A stretch of 64,000 bases of DNA from Magnetococcales bacterium. Its GTDB lineage: Bacteria > Pseudomonadota > Magnetococcia > Magnetococcales > UBA8363. The stretch's first letter is position 1, and every line of letters begins with the position of its first letter. Shown piece by piece: positions 10,004-19,064 of the stretch. Below the pieces are notes generated by a model. The model had not been told where the DNA came from, did no database searches, and saw nothing but the letters and a program-made list of their open reading frames with translations. Location: NCBI GenBank assembly GCA_015228815.1, contig JADGCV010000021.1, positions 1 through 64,000 on the forward strand. The letters are read 5' to 3'. Both the position numbers and the translations under genes were made by a program.

Positions 10004-10746
10004 CGTCCGTACTCCTGGCAGGGGGTCGCCAGGCATGCGGCCAGATCGATGACACCATCCACCATGTGGGCACGGAAAAATCGTGGGACGCACCGTTCGG
10101 TGCAGCAATGCCGCCATCCCTGATCCTTCCGTGCGTCATGGACCAGGTCGTGAAGCATGAAGCCCAGATCTTTCGAACCTTTTAATTCCTCGGGCAATTC
10201 ATTGGTCCAGGCTTCGAATTCTCCCGGTTGTGCCGGACGAACGTGGGCAGAAAACTCCCGGCATCCCAGGTAGGGACGATGAAAACAGGATCCCTGTTGC
10301 AACCGTCGGCGTGCCGTATCCAGGTGTTTGGCGACCGGTTCGGCAGAAAGATCGCCGTTGCGTTCCCGTGGATCCAGCACTTCAATGTGCGCTTCGATGC
10401 CGTAACGAACATCCGTCAAGATCAACCCTGCCCGCTGCTGGCGATTGTCTTCAATAGTAATTCCCAGGTGAACCTTGCCACCCCCCATGGCCTGTTTGAT
10501 CTTGGGGATGGAAACCTTGTGTGGATCCCCCACTTCGTTGCGGCGTATGTTGGTGAAACGGATCGGACGCAAAACCCGGATGCGGTCCACAACCCAACGC
10601 ATCTGCGGCTTCCAGTAGATCGCCTCCAGAATACCCCGGGCCCCGGATGGCGTCATGACATCGTAGGAAACCCGCTCCACCTTCATTTCCGGTCGCGTCC
10701 AACAGGCATAATCGCCCCAGACAACCAGTTGCACTCCATAATTCAT
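10000..10746 (-). CDS. cas5: Pre-crRNA endonuclease Cas5d (type I-C)
   Basis: A 248-residue Cas5d RAMP protein. In I-C systems, which lack Cas6, this subunit cuts the repeat RNA at the base of its hairpin and stays on the 5' handle. Supporting stretches are VWGDYACWTRPEMKVERVSY near the N-terminus and SGARGILEAIYWKPQMRW, the conserved region that carries the tyrosine linked to catalysis in studied Cas5d enzymes. It lies 33 bp after cas3 and overlaps cas8c by 4 nt. The repeat hairpin and predicted 11-nt handle in the array match this activity. Confidence 0.96.
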   Translation of the reverse strand: MNYGVQLVVWGDYACWTRPEMKVERVSYDVMTPSGARGILEAIYWKPQMRWVVDRIRVLRPIRFTNIRRNEVGDPHKVSIPKIKQAMGGGKVHLGITIEDNRQQRAGLILTDVRYGIEAHIEVLDPRERNGDLSAEPVAKHLDTARRRLQQGSCFHRPYLGCREFSAHVRPAQPGEFEAWTNELPEELKGSKDLGFMLHDLVHDARKDQGWRHCCTERCVPRFFRAHMVDGVIDLAACLATPCQEYGR

Positions 10747-10779
10747 GGCCTGGATGCCTCCTTCTTCCAGTTGTTTTCC

Positions 10780-13089
10780 CTAACCGATCAATCGCGCCGG
10801 ATCGATGGGTCCCTTGACACTATTTTTCAAACCTGTAAATGCGTCATAGTCATGTCCCGGATGCGTCAGAATGAAAAACCGACCGTGCAACGGTTCCGGG
10901 TCGATCATCGCATGTTGAATCATCTGGGCGAACTCCCACTCGGGAACGGTGACAATATAACGTTGTAACGTGCGACTGGCCTTCGCAATGAATTCCCTGG
11001 CAGGTTTTTGAATCTTTCTCAATGTTTCCACAAGAGTTTCTGACCGATCATCCCAGGGGATGATGATCGGACGTTGTCCGTCGTCAATAAGGCGAAAACG
11101 TTCGGCAGCGGTTTTGAATTGGAAGGGAAACAGGGATTCCGGGCAACTGCCCAGTTTGAACAGTTGCATGATGTCTCCCTTGTCCCAGTCATGAGTGCCC
11201 TGAGCATTCCAATAATGGAGGCGAAAATAATGGTCGATGGCCTTCAAACCAAGAGGGTCGTTGCCATATTGGGGCAGTTCGATGATTTCACGGGTCAAAT
11301 CCGCGGTTTTCCGTTGTTCTCCTGCCGGGATGTGTTGTTTTTCATGCGGTACGAAGATGAACAGGTTGCCGGTTCTGGCACGGCCTTCGCGATTGCATCG
11401 CCCCGCGGCCTGCACCAAGGAAGGGAGGGAAGCCATGGCGCGCCAGATCACGGGAAAATCCAGATCGACCCCTGCTTCCACCAATTGGGTGGAAACCACC
11501 CGGCACTCCTGTTCTGCTTTGAGCCGCGCTCGAATTTCATTCAAGACGGTGGTTCGATGCTGGGGACACATGCGGGCACTCAGATGCAGGCAATGATCGG
11601 AAACCTTGTCCAGGACATCGAACAATTCCCGGGCATGACGGCGGGTATTGACAATGATCATCCCCTGTTTGACGCCAGCCAGTTGTCCAGCCAGATCGTG
11701 GTCCGTCACCGGTTGCGTGCAATAATGGACCTGAACCCTTTTGAGGGCGGTGAACAATGTTTCAGGGTTGGAAACAAGTTCCCGCATGTCCACCAGGCCA
11801 ATGGGAAAATCGGAACGCCGTCCCAGGGCGGGTTGGGTCGCGGTGCAGGAAACCACCGAGCACCCATAGCGGGCAGTCAATTCTTTCAGAACTTCGAGCG
11901 CGGGTCGCAACAAGGTGACGGGCAGGGACTGGGACTCGTCGAGGATGATCACCGAGCCGGCGATGCGATGCAGTTTGCGGCAACGCCCGGGACGATGGGC
12001 GAACAGCGATTCAAAAAACTGAACATTCGTGGTCACGATTACGGGTGCGTCCCAGTTTTCCGCGGATAAACGGGTATGTTGTGTCTTTGGATCGTCCACA
12101 TCCAGGTTGGCATGATGTTCCAAGACGATTTCAGGTCCCAAAGCGGCCAATGCCTCCCGAAACCGATCAGCGGTTTGTTCGATGATGCTGGTAAAGGGAA
12201 TGACATAGATGACCCGGCGCAAGTCATGGTGGGCGGCATGACGAAGGGCAAACGAAAGTGAGGAAAATGTTTTTCCGCCACCGGTGGGAACGGTCAGGGA
12301 AAAGAATCCCGTTTCGTCTTCCGCTCTGGCACGGCAGGCGCGGAGAACATCATGACGATGGCGATGTACCTGGGTTTCTGCCTCCGGAAACCTCGCCGCC
12401 AGCCATTCATCAAGAGTCTTCGACAATCGCGCCATCCCCGGTCCTTCGCTGGGACGTTGCGCTGCCTTGTCGGGAGACATGAAGCGTTCCGTGGCCAGGA
12501 AATCGGCATCGGTAAGACAGGAAAAAAGCATGCGAATGAACAATGCCGCAGCAAATCCATCCCGTGGCAGGGGAAAAGATTTTGCGGAAAATTGCATGAT
12601 CTTAAGAACTTCGCCAGGGGCACATGATCGCCATTCCTGATCGATGGTTTTGCGCAACCTGTATTTGAGGGCCGATTCCGAAGATTGAGAATCCCAATCC
12701 GCAAGACCCGCATGATGACCGGCGACAACATAGGCCAGAATCAGTCCCAGAGGTCCAAGCATCTCCACCGCATAGTGTGCCCCGGCAGTGGAATGATCGA
12801 CTCGTCCCAGGTCCGAGGCATGACAGTCCGGATCGGTTGCCCTGTGCAGGTAGGTTTGAAAGGCCTGAGTGAATTTGCCCAGGTCATGCCATCGTCCGGC
12901 AATACCGCCAATTTTACGGGCAAAAGTTCGCAGTTCGGTCCTGTGTTCCGGAAACATCCGTTCCGCAAACACTGCCGTCATGGCTTCGACCTGGTTGGCG
13001 TGTCCATGGGGATGTTCCCACAAGGGGTCGTCTATATATCTTTTATCTTCAGATTCTGCCGTCCGTCGATGTGCAATATGAATTATCAT
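10780..13089 (-). CDS. cas3: CRISPR helicase-nuclease Cas3 (HD plus DExH)
   Basis: A 769-residue single-chain Cas3. The N-terminal HD nuclease has His68-Asp69 in GRWHDLGKF, then DHSTAGAHY and AGHHAG. The superfamily 2 helicase has the Walker A loop at 269-274 (TGGGKT), motif II DESQ at 384-387, the SCTATQP motif III and a late QAAGRCNREGR motif VI. Cascade recruits Cas3 to unwind and degrade target DNA. The ATG at 13089 is the first in-frame start and has no strong Shine-Dalgarno. As the first cas gene, it is preceded by an AT-rich region with palindromes. Confidence 0.96.
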   Translation of the reverse strand: MIIHIAHRRTAESEDKRYIDDPLWEHPHGHANQVEAMTAVFAERMFPEHRTELRTFARKIGGIAGRWHDLGKFTQAFQTYLHRATDPDCHASDLGRVDHSTAGAHYAVEMLGPLGLILAYVVAGHHAGLADWDSQSSESALKYRLRKTIDQEWRSCAPGEVLKIMQFSAKSFPLPRDGFAAALFIRMLFSCLTDADFLATERFMSPDKAAQRPSEGPGMARLSKTLDEWLAARFPEAETQVHRHRHDVLRACRARAEDETGFFSLTVPTGGGKTFSSLSFALRHAAHHDLRRVIYVIPFTSIIEQTADRFREALAALGPEIVLEHHANLDVDDPKTQHTRLSAENWDAPVIVTTNVQFFESLFAHRPGRCRKLHRIAGSVIILDESQSLPVTLLRPALEVLKELTARYGCSVVSCTATQPALGRRSDFPIGLVDMRELVSNPETLFTALKRVQVHYCTQPVTDHDLAGQLAGVKQGMIIVNTRRHARELFDVLDKVSDHCLHLSARMCPQHRTTVLNEIRARLKAEQECRVVSTQLVEAGVDLDFPVIWRAMASLPSLVQAAGRCNREGRARTGNLFIFVPHEKQHIPAGEQRKTADLTREIIELPQYGNDPLGLKAIDHYFRLHYWNAQGTHDWDKGDIMQLFKLGSCPESLFPFQFKTAAERFRLIDDGQRPIIIPWDDRSETLVETLRKIQKPAREFIAKASRTLQRYIVTVPEWEFAQMIQHAMIDPEPLHGRFFILTHPGHDYDAFTGLKNSVKGPIDPARLIG

Positions 13090-13238
13090 TGATTTTAATA
13101 ATCATTTTCTGTTGATGTTGCGTAATGCTATCAAGAATGATAGTATCAATCAAGGATCATTTGGAAAATGAATCGTTTCATAGTGCATGAAATAGGCGCG
13201 ATGAAAATCAATGATCAGAACTGGAACGCGACGAATGA
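13090..13238 (-). promoter_or_regulatory. cas operon upstream region with nested palindromes
   Basis: This AT-rich 149-bp gap precedes cas3. It contains CTATCA-agaa-TGATAG at 13128-13143, which overlaps a second palindrome, TGATA-g-TATCA, at 13138-13148. On the minus strand a TTGATA hexamer lies here, but I could not pair it with a good -10 box. The palindromes are candidate operators for a regulator of the cas operon; no regulator gene lies in the cluster. Confidence 0.45.
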
Positions 13239-13934
13239 TCAACTGTTATGATGATTTTTTTTCGAGACCGGTTTGTCCGGGCCATCATCATCCTGGGAAA
13301 ACCACTGGGAGAATAGATCGAGAAGGGGAATATCGCTGCTTTCTTCGAGGATTGCGCCAAAATGCAATGCCAGCCAGTTTTCTTCCAGGGAAAGGGGAAG
13401 ATGAAAGAATCCTTCACCGATGATCCGATCCCTGAGTGTGGCCATCAAACCTGAATCGCCAAGGTTGCGGGTGATTGTCAGGGCGTCTTCGGAAATCTCG
13501 ACCCCCTCCATGTTCCCGATTCTTTTTCGCGCCGTTCCGAACAGGTGATCCATCATGCGAATGGAAAAGGAGATCGGCGCGGAATCATGCTGAAATTCCA
13601 TTCCCGACTTTTGTCCGCCAAACAATTTCAGACGCAATTTGAATGTATCGCCATCAATCCGCATCCATTCCGGAATCATGCGGATCAAGACACGGGTATT
13701 TTTGGGTCCAGACAGCAGGAAACCATAATGATCGTCATGAAAAGTCATCTCGACCAGGGACGCATCCTTCATGGAGCGTGCCGCCCGGCGCGCTGCCCGT
13801 TCGACAAGTTGTGGCGACATCATGACAACGCCACCCGCTTTCCGGAACCGGATCGGCAGAAACGGTCCCGCCTTCTCCAGTGCCTTCCGGGCGCCAAACA
13901 GCAGAATCGACTTGAACAGATTGGTTCCAATCAT
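13239..13934 (-). CDS. Hypothetical protein, last gene of the PBP-channel cluster
   Basis: A protein of about 231 residues that I do not recognise. It starts MIGTNLFKSILLFGARKALE and has no obvious signal peptide or metal motif. The middle has a beta-rich look (VLIRMIPEWMRIDGDTFKLRLKLFGG) and the tail is charged and low in complexity (SQDDDGPDKPVSKKNHHNS). The frame is open to a TTG at 14006, 1 nt after the stop of the chemoreceptor-like gene. I prefer the ATG at 13934 because a GGAG lies 7 nt upstream, but the longer form (255 residues) is possible. Its tight position behind the receptor-like gene implies co-transcription and perhaps a partner role in the same pathway. Confidence 0.6.
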   Translation of the reverse strand: MIGTNLFKSILLFGARKALEKAGPFLPIRFRKAGGVVMMSPQLVERAARRAARSMKDASLVEMTFHDDHYGFLLSGPKNTRVLIRMIPEWMRIDGDTFKLRLKLFGGQKSGMEFQHDSAPISFSIRMMDHLFGTARKRIGNMEGVEISEDALTITRNLGDSGLMATLRDRIIGEGFFHLPLSLEENWLALHFGAILEESSDIPLLDLFSQWFSQDDDGPDKPVSKKNHHNS

Positions 13935-14007
13935 TTCCACGCTCCATGGCTTCGGCCCCATGGTATCCCAAAGTGTATCTCCATTCGAACGTATCTGCCG
14001 CCACAAC

Positions 14008-15597
14008 TCATTGAGTCGCCGGGACCGGGGCCGCGGCGCCGGAAGTTGATCCCGACCATGGATCGGTCGCCTTCAGCAATGATTCCATGGATCCCGTCCA
14101 ATGACTCGTTGAACGCAGACATTCCTCCAGAATACCTTTTTCCTCCACGATTTTTTTGTCGAATACGTCCAGCGATGAATGCAATTCCTCCACCCGTGGC
14201 AATTGCTGTTCGTTGGGTTGTCTGAGTTCGACGATCGTTTGCCCACCACGAAGCCCAAGATCGATCAGCTCATCAATTCTTCCGCGAATCTCCTTCACGG
14301 TTTCAGTATCGTTGCCAACCTTTCCCTGGTGATGCTCCAAAAGTTCCGCCACAAGTTCCGCTTCTTCCGCGCTCTTTTGGGCATGCTCCCTGATGTCATC
14401 GGTAAAGACGGAAAATCCCCGGGTTGCCTCGTTGCGAAACGCCTCGGCGGAGGCGTGGGTCGTCAACATGTTGATTTGCATCAACCGGTTCTTGAGCGAA
14501 CGAATCACCTTGACCGTCTCCCGACTGGCGATCAAGGCTTCCCGCGCTTCACGGTCGAGAACGGTGATCTTCTTTTCCGCCTGCCGCAGCAGACCCTCCC
14601 GATGATTCAGTTGTTCCTGGAAGCCACGAGCCGTGGCAATGTTGTCCTCGATCATCCTTTGAATGGCGTTCAGATGTTTCCCCATCCCGACGATCCATCC
14701 GGATTGTTGCCGCTTCTGGTCGTGAACCACCTGGACCATCTGTTCCATGCGCCGAATCGTCGGCAGAACCCCGCGGATCGTTTCTTCAACCTGTCCCGAC
14801 AGGGTTCGATACTCCGTCTCCCGGGCCAACGCCCGTCTTTCGTGAATCCGTTCAATGAGAATGCCAAGAAAAAACAAGACCGCAAGCAGAGAAAAAATAA
14901 TTGAAACCAATATCTTGTAAAAAGAAATCCTGGCAGAGGCGGTATCGGCGACCAGGGTTTGCGACAATCCCTCGATCTGTTCAATCCCATCCTTGATCTT
15001 GTTTTCCAGGCGGTTGGTCTCGTCTTCCATGGCCGAAAGGCTCTTGGCAAGCGAAGCCACCTGTCGCGCTTCCTCCTCCTCGATGGCCACATGGTCCCCA
15101 TTCTTCATCAATTCCGGTTTCATCAGGAATTCATACTGATAGATGCCACGAATCAGGGTGGCGGCAAGATGTTCGAAATCACCATGGAGTTTCTCGATTT
15201 CCTTGAGGGTGGTCTTGATGGCATCCACGGCCCGCATCCGCTCGGGATCTCCTTCCCGCTCCAGCCTTCGCTGCGTTATGTTGCGTCCCTCCAACAGGGT
15301 ATCGCCAATTCTTTTTCCATATTGAATGAATGAATCATTGGCCAGCTCGAATTTTTCCCGATTCCCGATCCTGGCGTTCAAGAGCACTTTGTTGAATTCG
15401 ATGCCCTGACCCAAATGCTCGCGGGCAGCCACGCCGATGATCCGCGACAAAGGAAGATCCAGTCCTCCCAACCGGTTCAGGGTGTCGGTCCATTCCTCCG
15501 CCGCCATCAGGGCAATGGTCAACACCGCCAGCACCGGAAGCGCCACGGCAAAGAATAGAATTTGCAGATGATGGGTAAATCTTAATTTTTCGAGCAT
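14008..15597 (-). CDS. Membrane sensor with a degenerate chemoreceptor signalling tip
   Basis: A 529-residue protein with two membrane helices (about 12-32 and 229-247) around a helical periplasmic domain of about 195 residues, then a long cytoplasmic coiled coil: the plan of a methyl-accepting chemotaxis protein. The tip at 374-402 (QINMLTTHASAEAFRNEATRG and GFSVFTDDIREHA) aligns with the canonical receptor tip ([29 protein letters not shown]) but many consensus residues have changed. It may have lost or altered its CheA/CheW contacts. No HAMP domain is evident. It starts 20 bp after the PBP-channel gene, so the two are probably co-expressed. Ordinary chemotaxis genes are absent nearby. Confidence 0.8.
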   Translation of the reverse strand: MLEKLRFTHHLQILFFAVALPVLAVLTIALMAAEEWTDTLNRLGGLDLPLSRIIGVAAREHLGQGIEFNKVLLNARIGNREKFELANDSFIQYGKRIGDTLLEGRNITQRRLEREGDPERMRAVDAIKTTLKEIEKLHGDFEHLAATLIRGIYQYEFLMKPELMKNGDHVAIEEEEARQVASLAKSLSAMEDETNRLENKIKDGIEQIEGLSQTLVADTASARISFYKILVSIIFSLLAVLFFLGILIERIHERRALARETEYRTLSGQVEETIRGVLPTIRRMEQMVQVVHDQKRQQSGWIVGMGKHLNAIQRMIEDNIATARGFQEQLNHREGLLRQAEKKITVLDREAREALIASRETVKVIRSLKNRLMQINMLTTHASAEAFRNEATRGFSVFTDDIREHAQKSAEEAELVAELLEHHQGKVGNDTETVKEIRGRIDELIDLGLRGGQTIVELRQPNEQQLPRVEELHSSLDVFDKKIVEEKGILEECLRSTSHWTGSMESLLKATDPWSGSTSGAAAPVPATQ

Positions 15598-15617
15598 GGA
15601 TGCCAGAAATCCCAGGG

Positions 15618-17738
15618 TTACCGGAACAAATGGATGATCGCTCCGAGCATGAGCACCGGATAGAGCACGATGGAGGCAATATCGATCCTGTTGGCCATGA
15701 TCTTGTTGCCATGGATGAAAAAAGAACTGGTAACAACAGTTTCAATAATTGTCAGAAAAATAAGATAGTAGGTCATCATGAAAAAAATATCCGCACGAAC
15801 CAGATAACCAACATCAATCTTGTTGACATTGTGAAAGGACATGGCCGTCAGCAATGCCAATATGCCTAATGAAAACCGGGAGCCAACATATTCATAGTTG
15901 ACGAAAAACTGACTGTAGGCCATCAATACCATGACCAGCAGCGGAAGTAATTTGACAGTGTATTGTTCCCAGTTTCTCCGCAACAATATGTGATAATCAA
16001 ATTGCGAGTGTTCCATCTCGAACAGTTTTTTCTTGTATTTTGGATTCCGATAGCTCCAGATGGTATCCTTCTCTCCGGTGAACTGAAAATGTTTGACGTC
16101 GGTCCATGATTTCAGACTTAGATCGTTGCGCAAAAATGAATCATCGGCAATATCGGTCACCAGGATCAGGTCTTCCTTGACCTGCACCTTGGGTTTGATG
16201 CGGATTTGCAGTTCCTGTTCGTCGAAGGGATACTCTTGAAGCGGAAAGATTCCTTCCATCTGGGCAGAGACATCATAGGAAATAAAATTAAAATTATTCT
16301 CCGGATCAAAATATTTTTCCCGAATCTGCGCTGAAAGAACCTTGCCATAGGTCATTTCAAAATTCAGCTTGGCATTCCAGGTGGGATCCCATCGAAACCA
16401 GAGCAGAAAGTCGGCGGTGAATGAACCGCCAATGGGGTCGAAATCTTTGATTTCCTTGACATGGAGTCCGGTGAAGACAACCGTCGTTCTCTTGACGAAC
16501 CGGCCATTCATCATGAAGGCGTTACTCTTGGCGCCACGCGCCTTGACAAGTTCGGGATACCTGGCATTGCTGAATTGAAAGCGGGCAGGGGCATGGCGAC
16601 CCTCCTTGACCTGGCCGATCGCGATCCGTTTTCGCGAGGCCCCCTCCTCATTGAAATAAATGGGGCCGGTAATGCTTTCGACCGCATCTTCCTCATCGAG
16701 AATCTTGGACAGAACCGTTCGTATCGCCACCCGGTCGGCCCCACCTTTTCTGATCGCATGGGCGAACAGCATGACCGCTTCATAGGCGTGCGTGGCCACC
16801 CAGTCGGGATTGGTCTGAAAGGTTTGCACAAAATCATCCTGGTAGCGCTTCGCTTTTTCCCCAAGAAGATTGGGAAGAAATGGGGTGACGGCATAGACAT
16901 CCTCGGAGTAGATCCCCGCCAGCCTGATAAAATGAGGACCACCAAGGCTTTCCCCGCCAATAAACTCGCATTTCAACCCCTTGTTCTTGATATATTTGAT
17001 GACGTGTGCCGCGTTGGTATAGTTCATCGCCAGAAAAACGGCGCTCGCCTGTCCGAGCGCGCCCAAACCCCTTTCGAGCGGATCGGGATCAAATTTTTCC
17101 GGATTGATGGCAATATCGGCAACCGGTTCCACGGCGTTTATTTTCAATTCTTTTATAAAATAGTCACGCAGTGACTCTCCATACAAATTGCTGGTATTTA
17201 TTATTGCTATTTTGTTTTGGTCAAGACCATGCAATACATAGTTTGCCAGAAATACCGCCTGATAAAAGTCATCGGGGATCAGACTGAAATTTCCAGGATA
17301 CAGGGCGGTTACCTTGGGATTGGTCGCCGACGGGGTGATCAACGGTATTTTCAGTGCATCGTAGATCGGACTGGCTTCGAGTGTCGCGTTGCTGAAATAA
17401 TGGCCAACGACGCCGAGAAGATTTGCATTTCGGGCAAGATGTTCCGCCGCCTTGTGAACGCCTTGATTGTCGGCAAGGTTGCTCTGGTCATCTTCGATGC
17501 GGGCTTCAAGGGTGATGGGTCCCAGTTCACCACTCTGGTTGACATGGGTGATCGCCAGTTCCACCCCCCGACGCATCGATATTCCGACCTCCGAGAAGGG
17601 TCCCGACATCGGTCCCGCCAGACCAATGAGGAAAATCTGCTTTCTCCCACCGTGGAACAGCGTGCCATAAATCAGGCTTCCCGTCAGAACCACGACCAAC
17701 AGCAGCAGCAGATAGACCCTCCGTCGGGACCCCTTCAT
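15618..17738 (-). CDS. Periplasmic-binding-protein / pentameric ligand-gated ion channel fusion
   Basis: A protein of 706 residues from the ATG at 17738, chosen for the strong GAGGAGG 8 nt upstream; the frame is open to 17783. Residues about 8-26 form a signal or anchor helix. Residues about 33-395 are a type 1 (LivJ-like) amino-acid-binding fold: IGLAGPMSGPFSEVG, ARIEDDQ, PSATNP and THAYEAVML. Residues about 420-588 read as a Cys-loop receptor extracellular domain, with FTADFLLWFRW and a Pro-loop YPFDEQ at 503-508. Four membrane helices follow: M1 with KLLPLLVMV, M2 with RFSLGILALLTAMSF, M3 with VRADIFFMMTYYL, and M4 at the C-terminus. This predicts a ligand-gated channel in the inner membrane with two sensor layers in the periplasm. 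Ligand and ion selectivity cannot be read from the sequence. Confidence 0.88.
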   Translation of the reverse strand: MKGSRRRVYLLLLLVVVLTGSLIYGTLFHGGRKQIFLIGLAGPMSGPFSEVGISMRRGVELAITHVNQSGELGPITLEARIEDDQSNLADNQGVHKAAEHLARNANLLGVVGHYFSNATLEASPIYDALKIPLITPSATNPKVTALYPGNFSLIPDDFYQAVFLANYVLHGLDQNKIAIINTSNLYGESLRDYFIKELKINAVEPVADIAINPEKFDPDPLERGLGALGQASAVFLAMNYTNAAHVIKYIKNKGLKCEFIGGESLGGPHFIRLAGIYSEDVYAVTPFLPNLLGEKAKRYQDDFVQTFQTNPDWVATHAYEAVMLFAHAIRKGGADRVAIRTVLSKILDEEDAVESITGPIYFNEEGASRKRIAIGQVKEGRHAPARFQFSNARYPELVKARGAKSNAFMMNGRFVKRTTVVFTGLHVKEIKDFDPIGGSFTADFLLWFRWDPTWNAKLNFEMTYGKVLSAQIREKYFDPENNFNFISYDVSAQMEGIFPLQEYPFDEQELQIRIKPKVQVKEDLILVTDIADDSFLRNDLSLKSWTDVKHFQFTGEKDTIWSYRNPKYKKKLFEMEHSQFDYHILLRRNWEQYTVKLLPLLVMVLMAYSQFFVNYEYVGSRFSLGILALLTAMSFHNVNKIDVGYLVRADIFFMMTYYLIFLTIIETVVTSSFFIHGNKIMANRIDIASIVLYPVLMLGAIIHLFR

Positions 17739-17751
17739 GCGCTTCGCCTCC

Positions 17752-18123
17752 TCAATGAATGGGGGCGGGGATGTTGAAATCATGCGGCGACGGTGTCACG
17801 ACCGGGGGGCGGTCAAGGATGCCGCCTCCGTCCTCCGGGTCGAATTCATGGACGGGACCACCTCCCTCCAGGGTGAAACCGTTCACCGATGGCATTGGAA
17901 CATCATCCGGTTCCACCTCACGGGAAAAATCGCCGCCGCTGCCAATATCCCCAGGGGATCTTTTCGTTCCAAATGGTTCAAGTTCGCCACCTCGCGGTTC
18001 GGTCGCCAATACGGACGCCCCCTGGGCATGGGATTCCAGGCCAACGATCAAAACCAACCAGGCCATCACGGTAGCCAGTGACACTGCAATCCGATGAACC
18101 GTTTTTTTTTCCATGGAAACCAT
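17752..18123 (-). CDS. Small secreted hypothetical protein
   Basis: A protein of about 123 residues with a clear signal peptide (KKTVHRIAVSLATVMAWLVLI, then LESHAQGA). The mature part is short, acidic and rich in Gly and Pro (GGELEPFGTK, DIGSGGDF, PVVTPSPHDF) and probably disordered. I recognise no family. Starts at 18126 (GTG), 18123 and 18114 (ATG) are all possible; none has a good Shine-Dalgarno. Its stop lies 13 bp before the PBP-channel start, so it heads the same operon and may be an exported accessory of the channel. That link is inference from position only. Confidence 0.55.
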   Translation of the reverse strand: MVSMEKKTVHRIAVSLATVMAWLVLIVGLESHAQGASVLATEPRGGELEPFGTKRSPGDIGSGGDFSREVEPDDVPMPSVNGFTLEGGGPVHEFDPEDGGGILDRPPVVTPSPHDFNIPAPIH

Positions 18124-18509
18124 CACCAGACCGCCCGTGTATCCGGATGGATGCGGTTACCCATCCCATGAAGTTGGTTTCGGATGTTTGCCATCAAACT
18201 TGAGCCAAAGCTGAAAGGACACATGGGGAAGGAAGCGAGGAGGGGCCGTTCCCAATCCGGGAAAAAAAAGAAAATGCGCGAATTGCGGTTGACCGGCGGA
18301 ATTCATTCCCGGAAAATGACCGTGGCGAAGGCGATGCCGTTCAAGGTCCTCTCCCGTGTGGCAGCATCAGAAAGGCATCGCTCCTCGCCATTGACGAAAG
18401 TCTGGCTTGATCCATATCCGTTTTTTCCATTGCGGCTTGAAGTGAACCAGGACGAACAAGGTCCGGAAAGGGCTCCTTGACGATGCGCCAGGAGCAGTGA
18501 ATCGATCTC
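18124..18509. other. Divergent intergenic region, promoters expected
   Basis: These 386 bases separate the minus-strand sensor cluster from ccmE. Promoters for both directions must lie here. I see no convincing gene: the longest plus-strand frame (18184-18480) encodes a Lys/Arg-rich string with no recognisable fold and no ribosome site. No RNA gene or clear repeat is visible. Confidence 0.5.
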
Positions 18510-18986
18510 ATGAACCGATCAGGAAACCAGGACGCCATGCGGGCCAAACGACGTCTTTTTCTTTCCTTGACCCTTCTGGTCGTCTGCGGCGCCCTGGGGG
18601 CATTGATCTGGACCTCCTTTTCGGGTTCGCTGGTCTATTTCCACACCCCCACGGAAATCCGTGAAACCGGCGCCGCCAAGGCGGGACAGAAGGTACGGAT
18701 CGGCGGCATGGTCCAGGAGGGTTCGCTCGTCAAGGAACCGGGAACGCTCAAGATTCGCTTTCTTGTCACCGATGGACAGAATACGGTACCCGTCCTTTAT
18801 GACGGCATGACGCCCGACCTGTTTCGCGAAGGGCAGGGGGTTGTCGTCGAAGGTCCGTGGCGACCGGGCGAGGCATTGATCGCCTCCAGCATCCTGGCCA
18901 AACACTCCGAGGATTACATCCCGGTCGAAATGACCCCCGAAGGGATCGCCAAATCCAAGGAATCGCTGCTGCGCTCACTTCAATGA
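18510..18986 (+). CDS. ccmE: Cytochrome c maturation heme chaperone CcmE
   Basis: A 158-residue membrane-anchored OB-fold protein. One N-terminal helix (about 16-36) is followed by the CcmE core (GGMVQEGSLVKEPGTLKIRFLVTDG, LYDGMTPDLFREGQGVVVEG). The heme-binding histidine lies in ILAKHSEDYIP, matching the canonical LAKHDENYTP. CcmE carries heme covalently on this His in the periplasm and hands it to CcmF/CcmH. The start at 18510 has AGGAG about 12 nt upstream; the in-frame ATG at 18537 is an alternative. First gene of the ccmEFGH block. Confidence 0.95.
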   Translation: MNRSGNQDAMRAKRRLFLSLTLLVVCGALGALIWTSFSGSLVYFHTPTEIRETGAAKAGQKVRIGGMVQEGSLVKEPGTLKIRFLVTDGQNTVPVLYDGMTPDLFREGQGVVVEGPWRPGEALIASSILAKHSEDYIPVEMTPEGIAKSKESLLRSLQ

Positions 18987-19064
18987 CCGTACCGTCCATC
19001 CGTTTGACCACGTTGCGGACGTCACCGTCATCTTGTCGTCCCTCCCAGGCAGCCAGGAAAGACC

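Noticed and set aside
9260-10123. A 287-codon plus-strand frame opposite cas8c
   Set aside because: It lies inside a well-supported cas gene, overlaps the cas5/cas8c junction and shows no recognisable protein features.
18184-18480. 98-codon frame between the sensor cluster and ccmE
   Set aside because: Lys/Arg-rich with no fold-like pattern and no clear ribosome site; more likely a promoter region.
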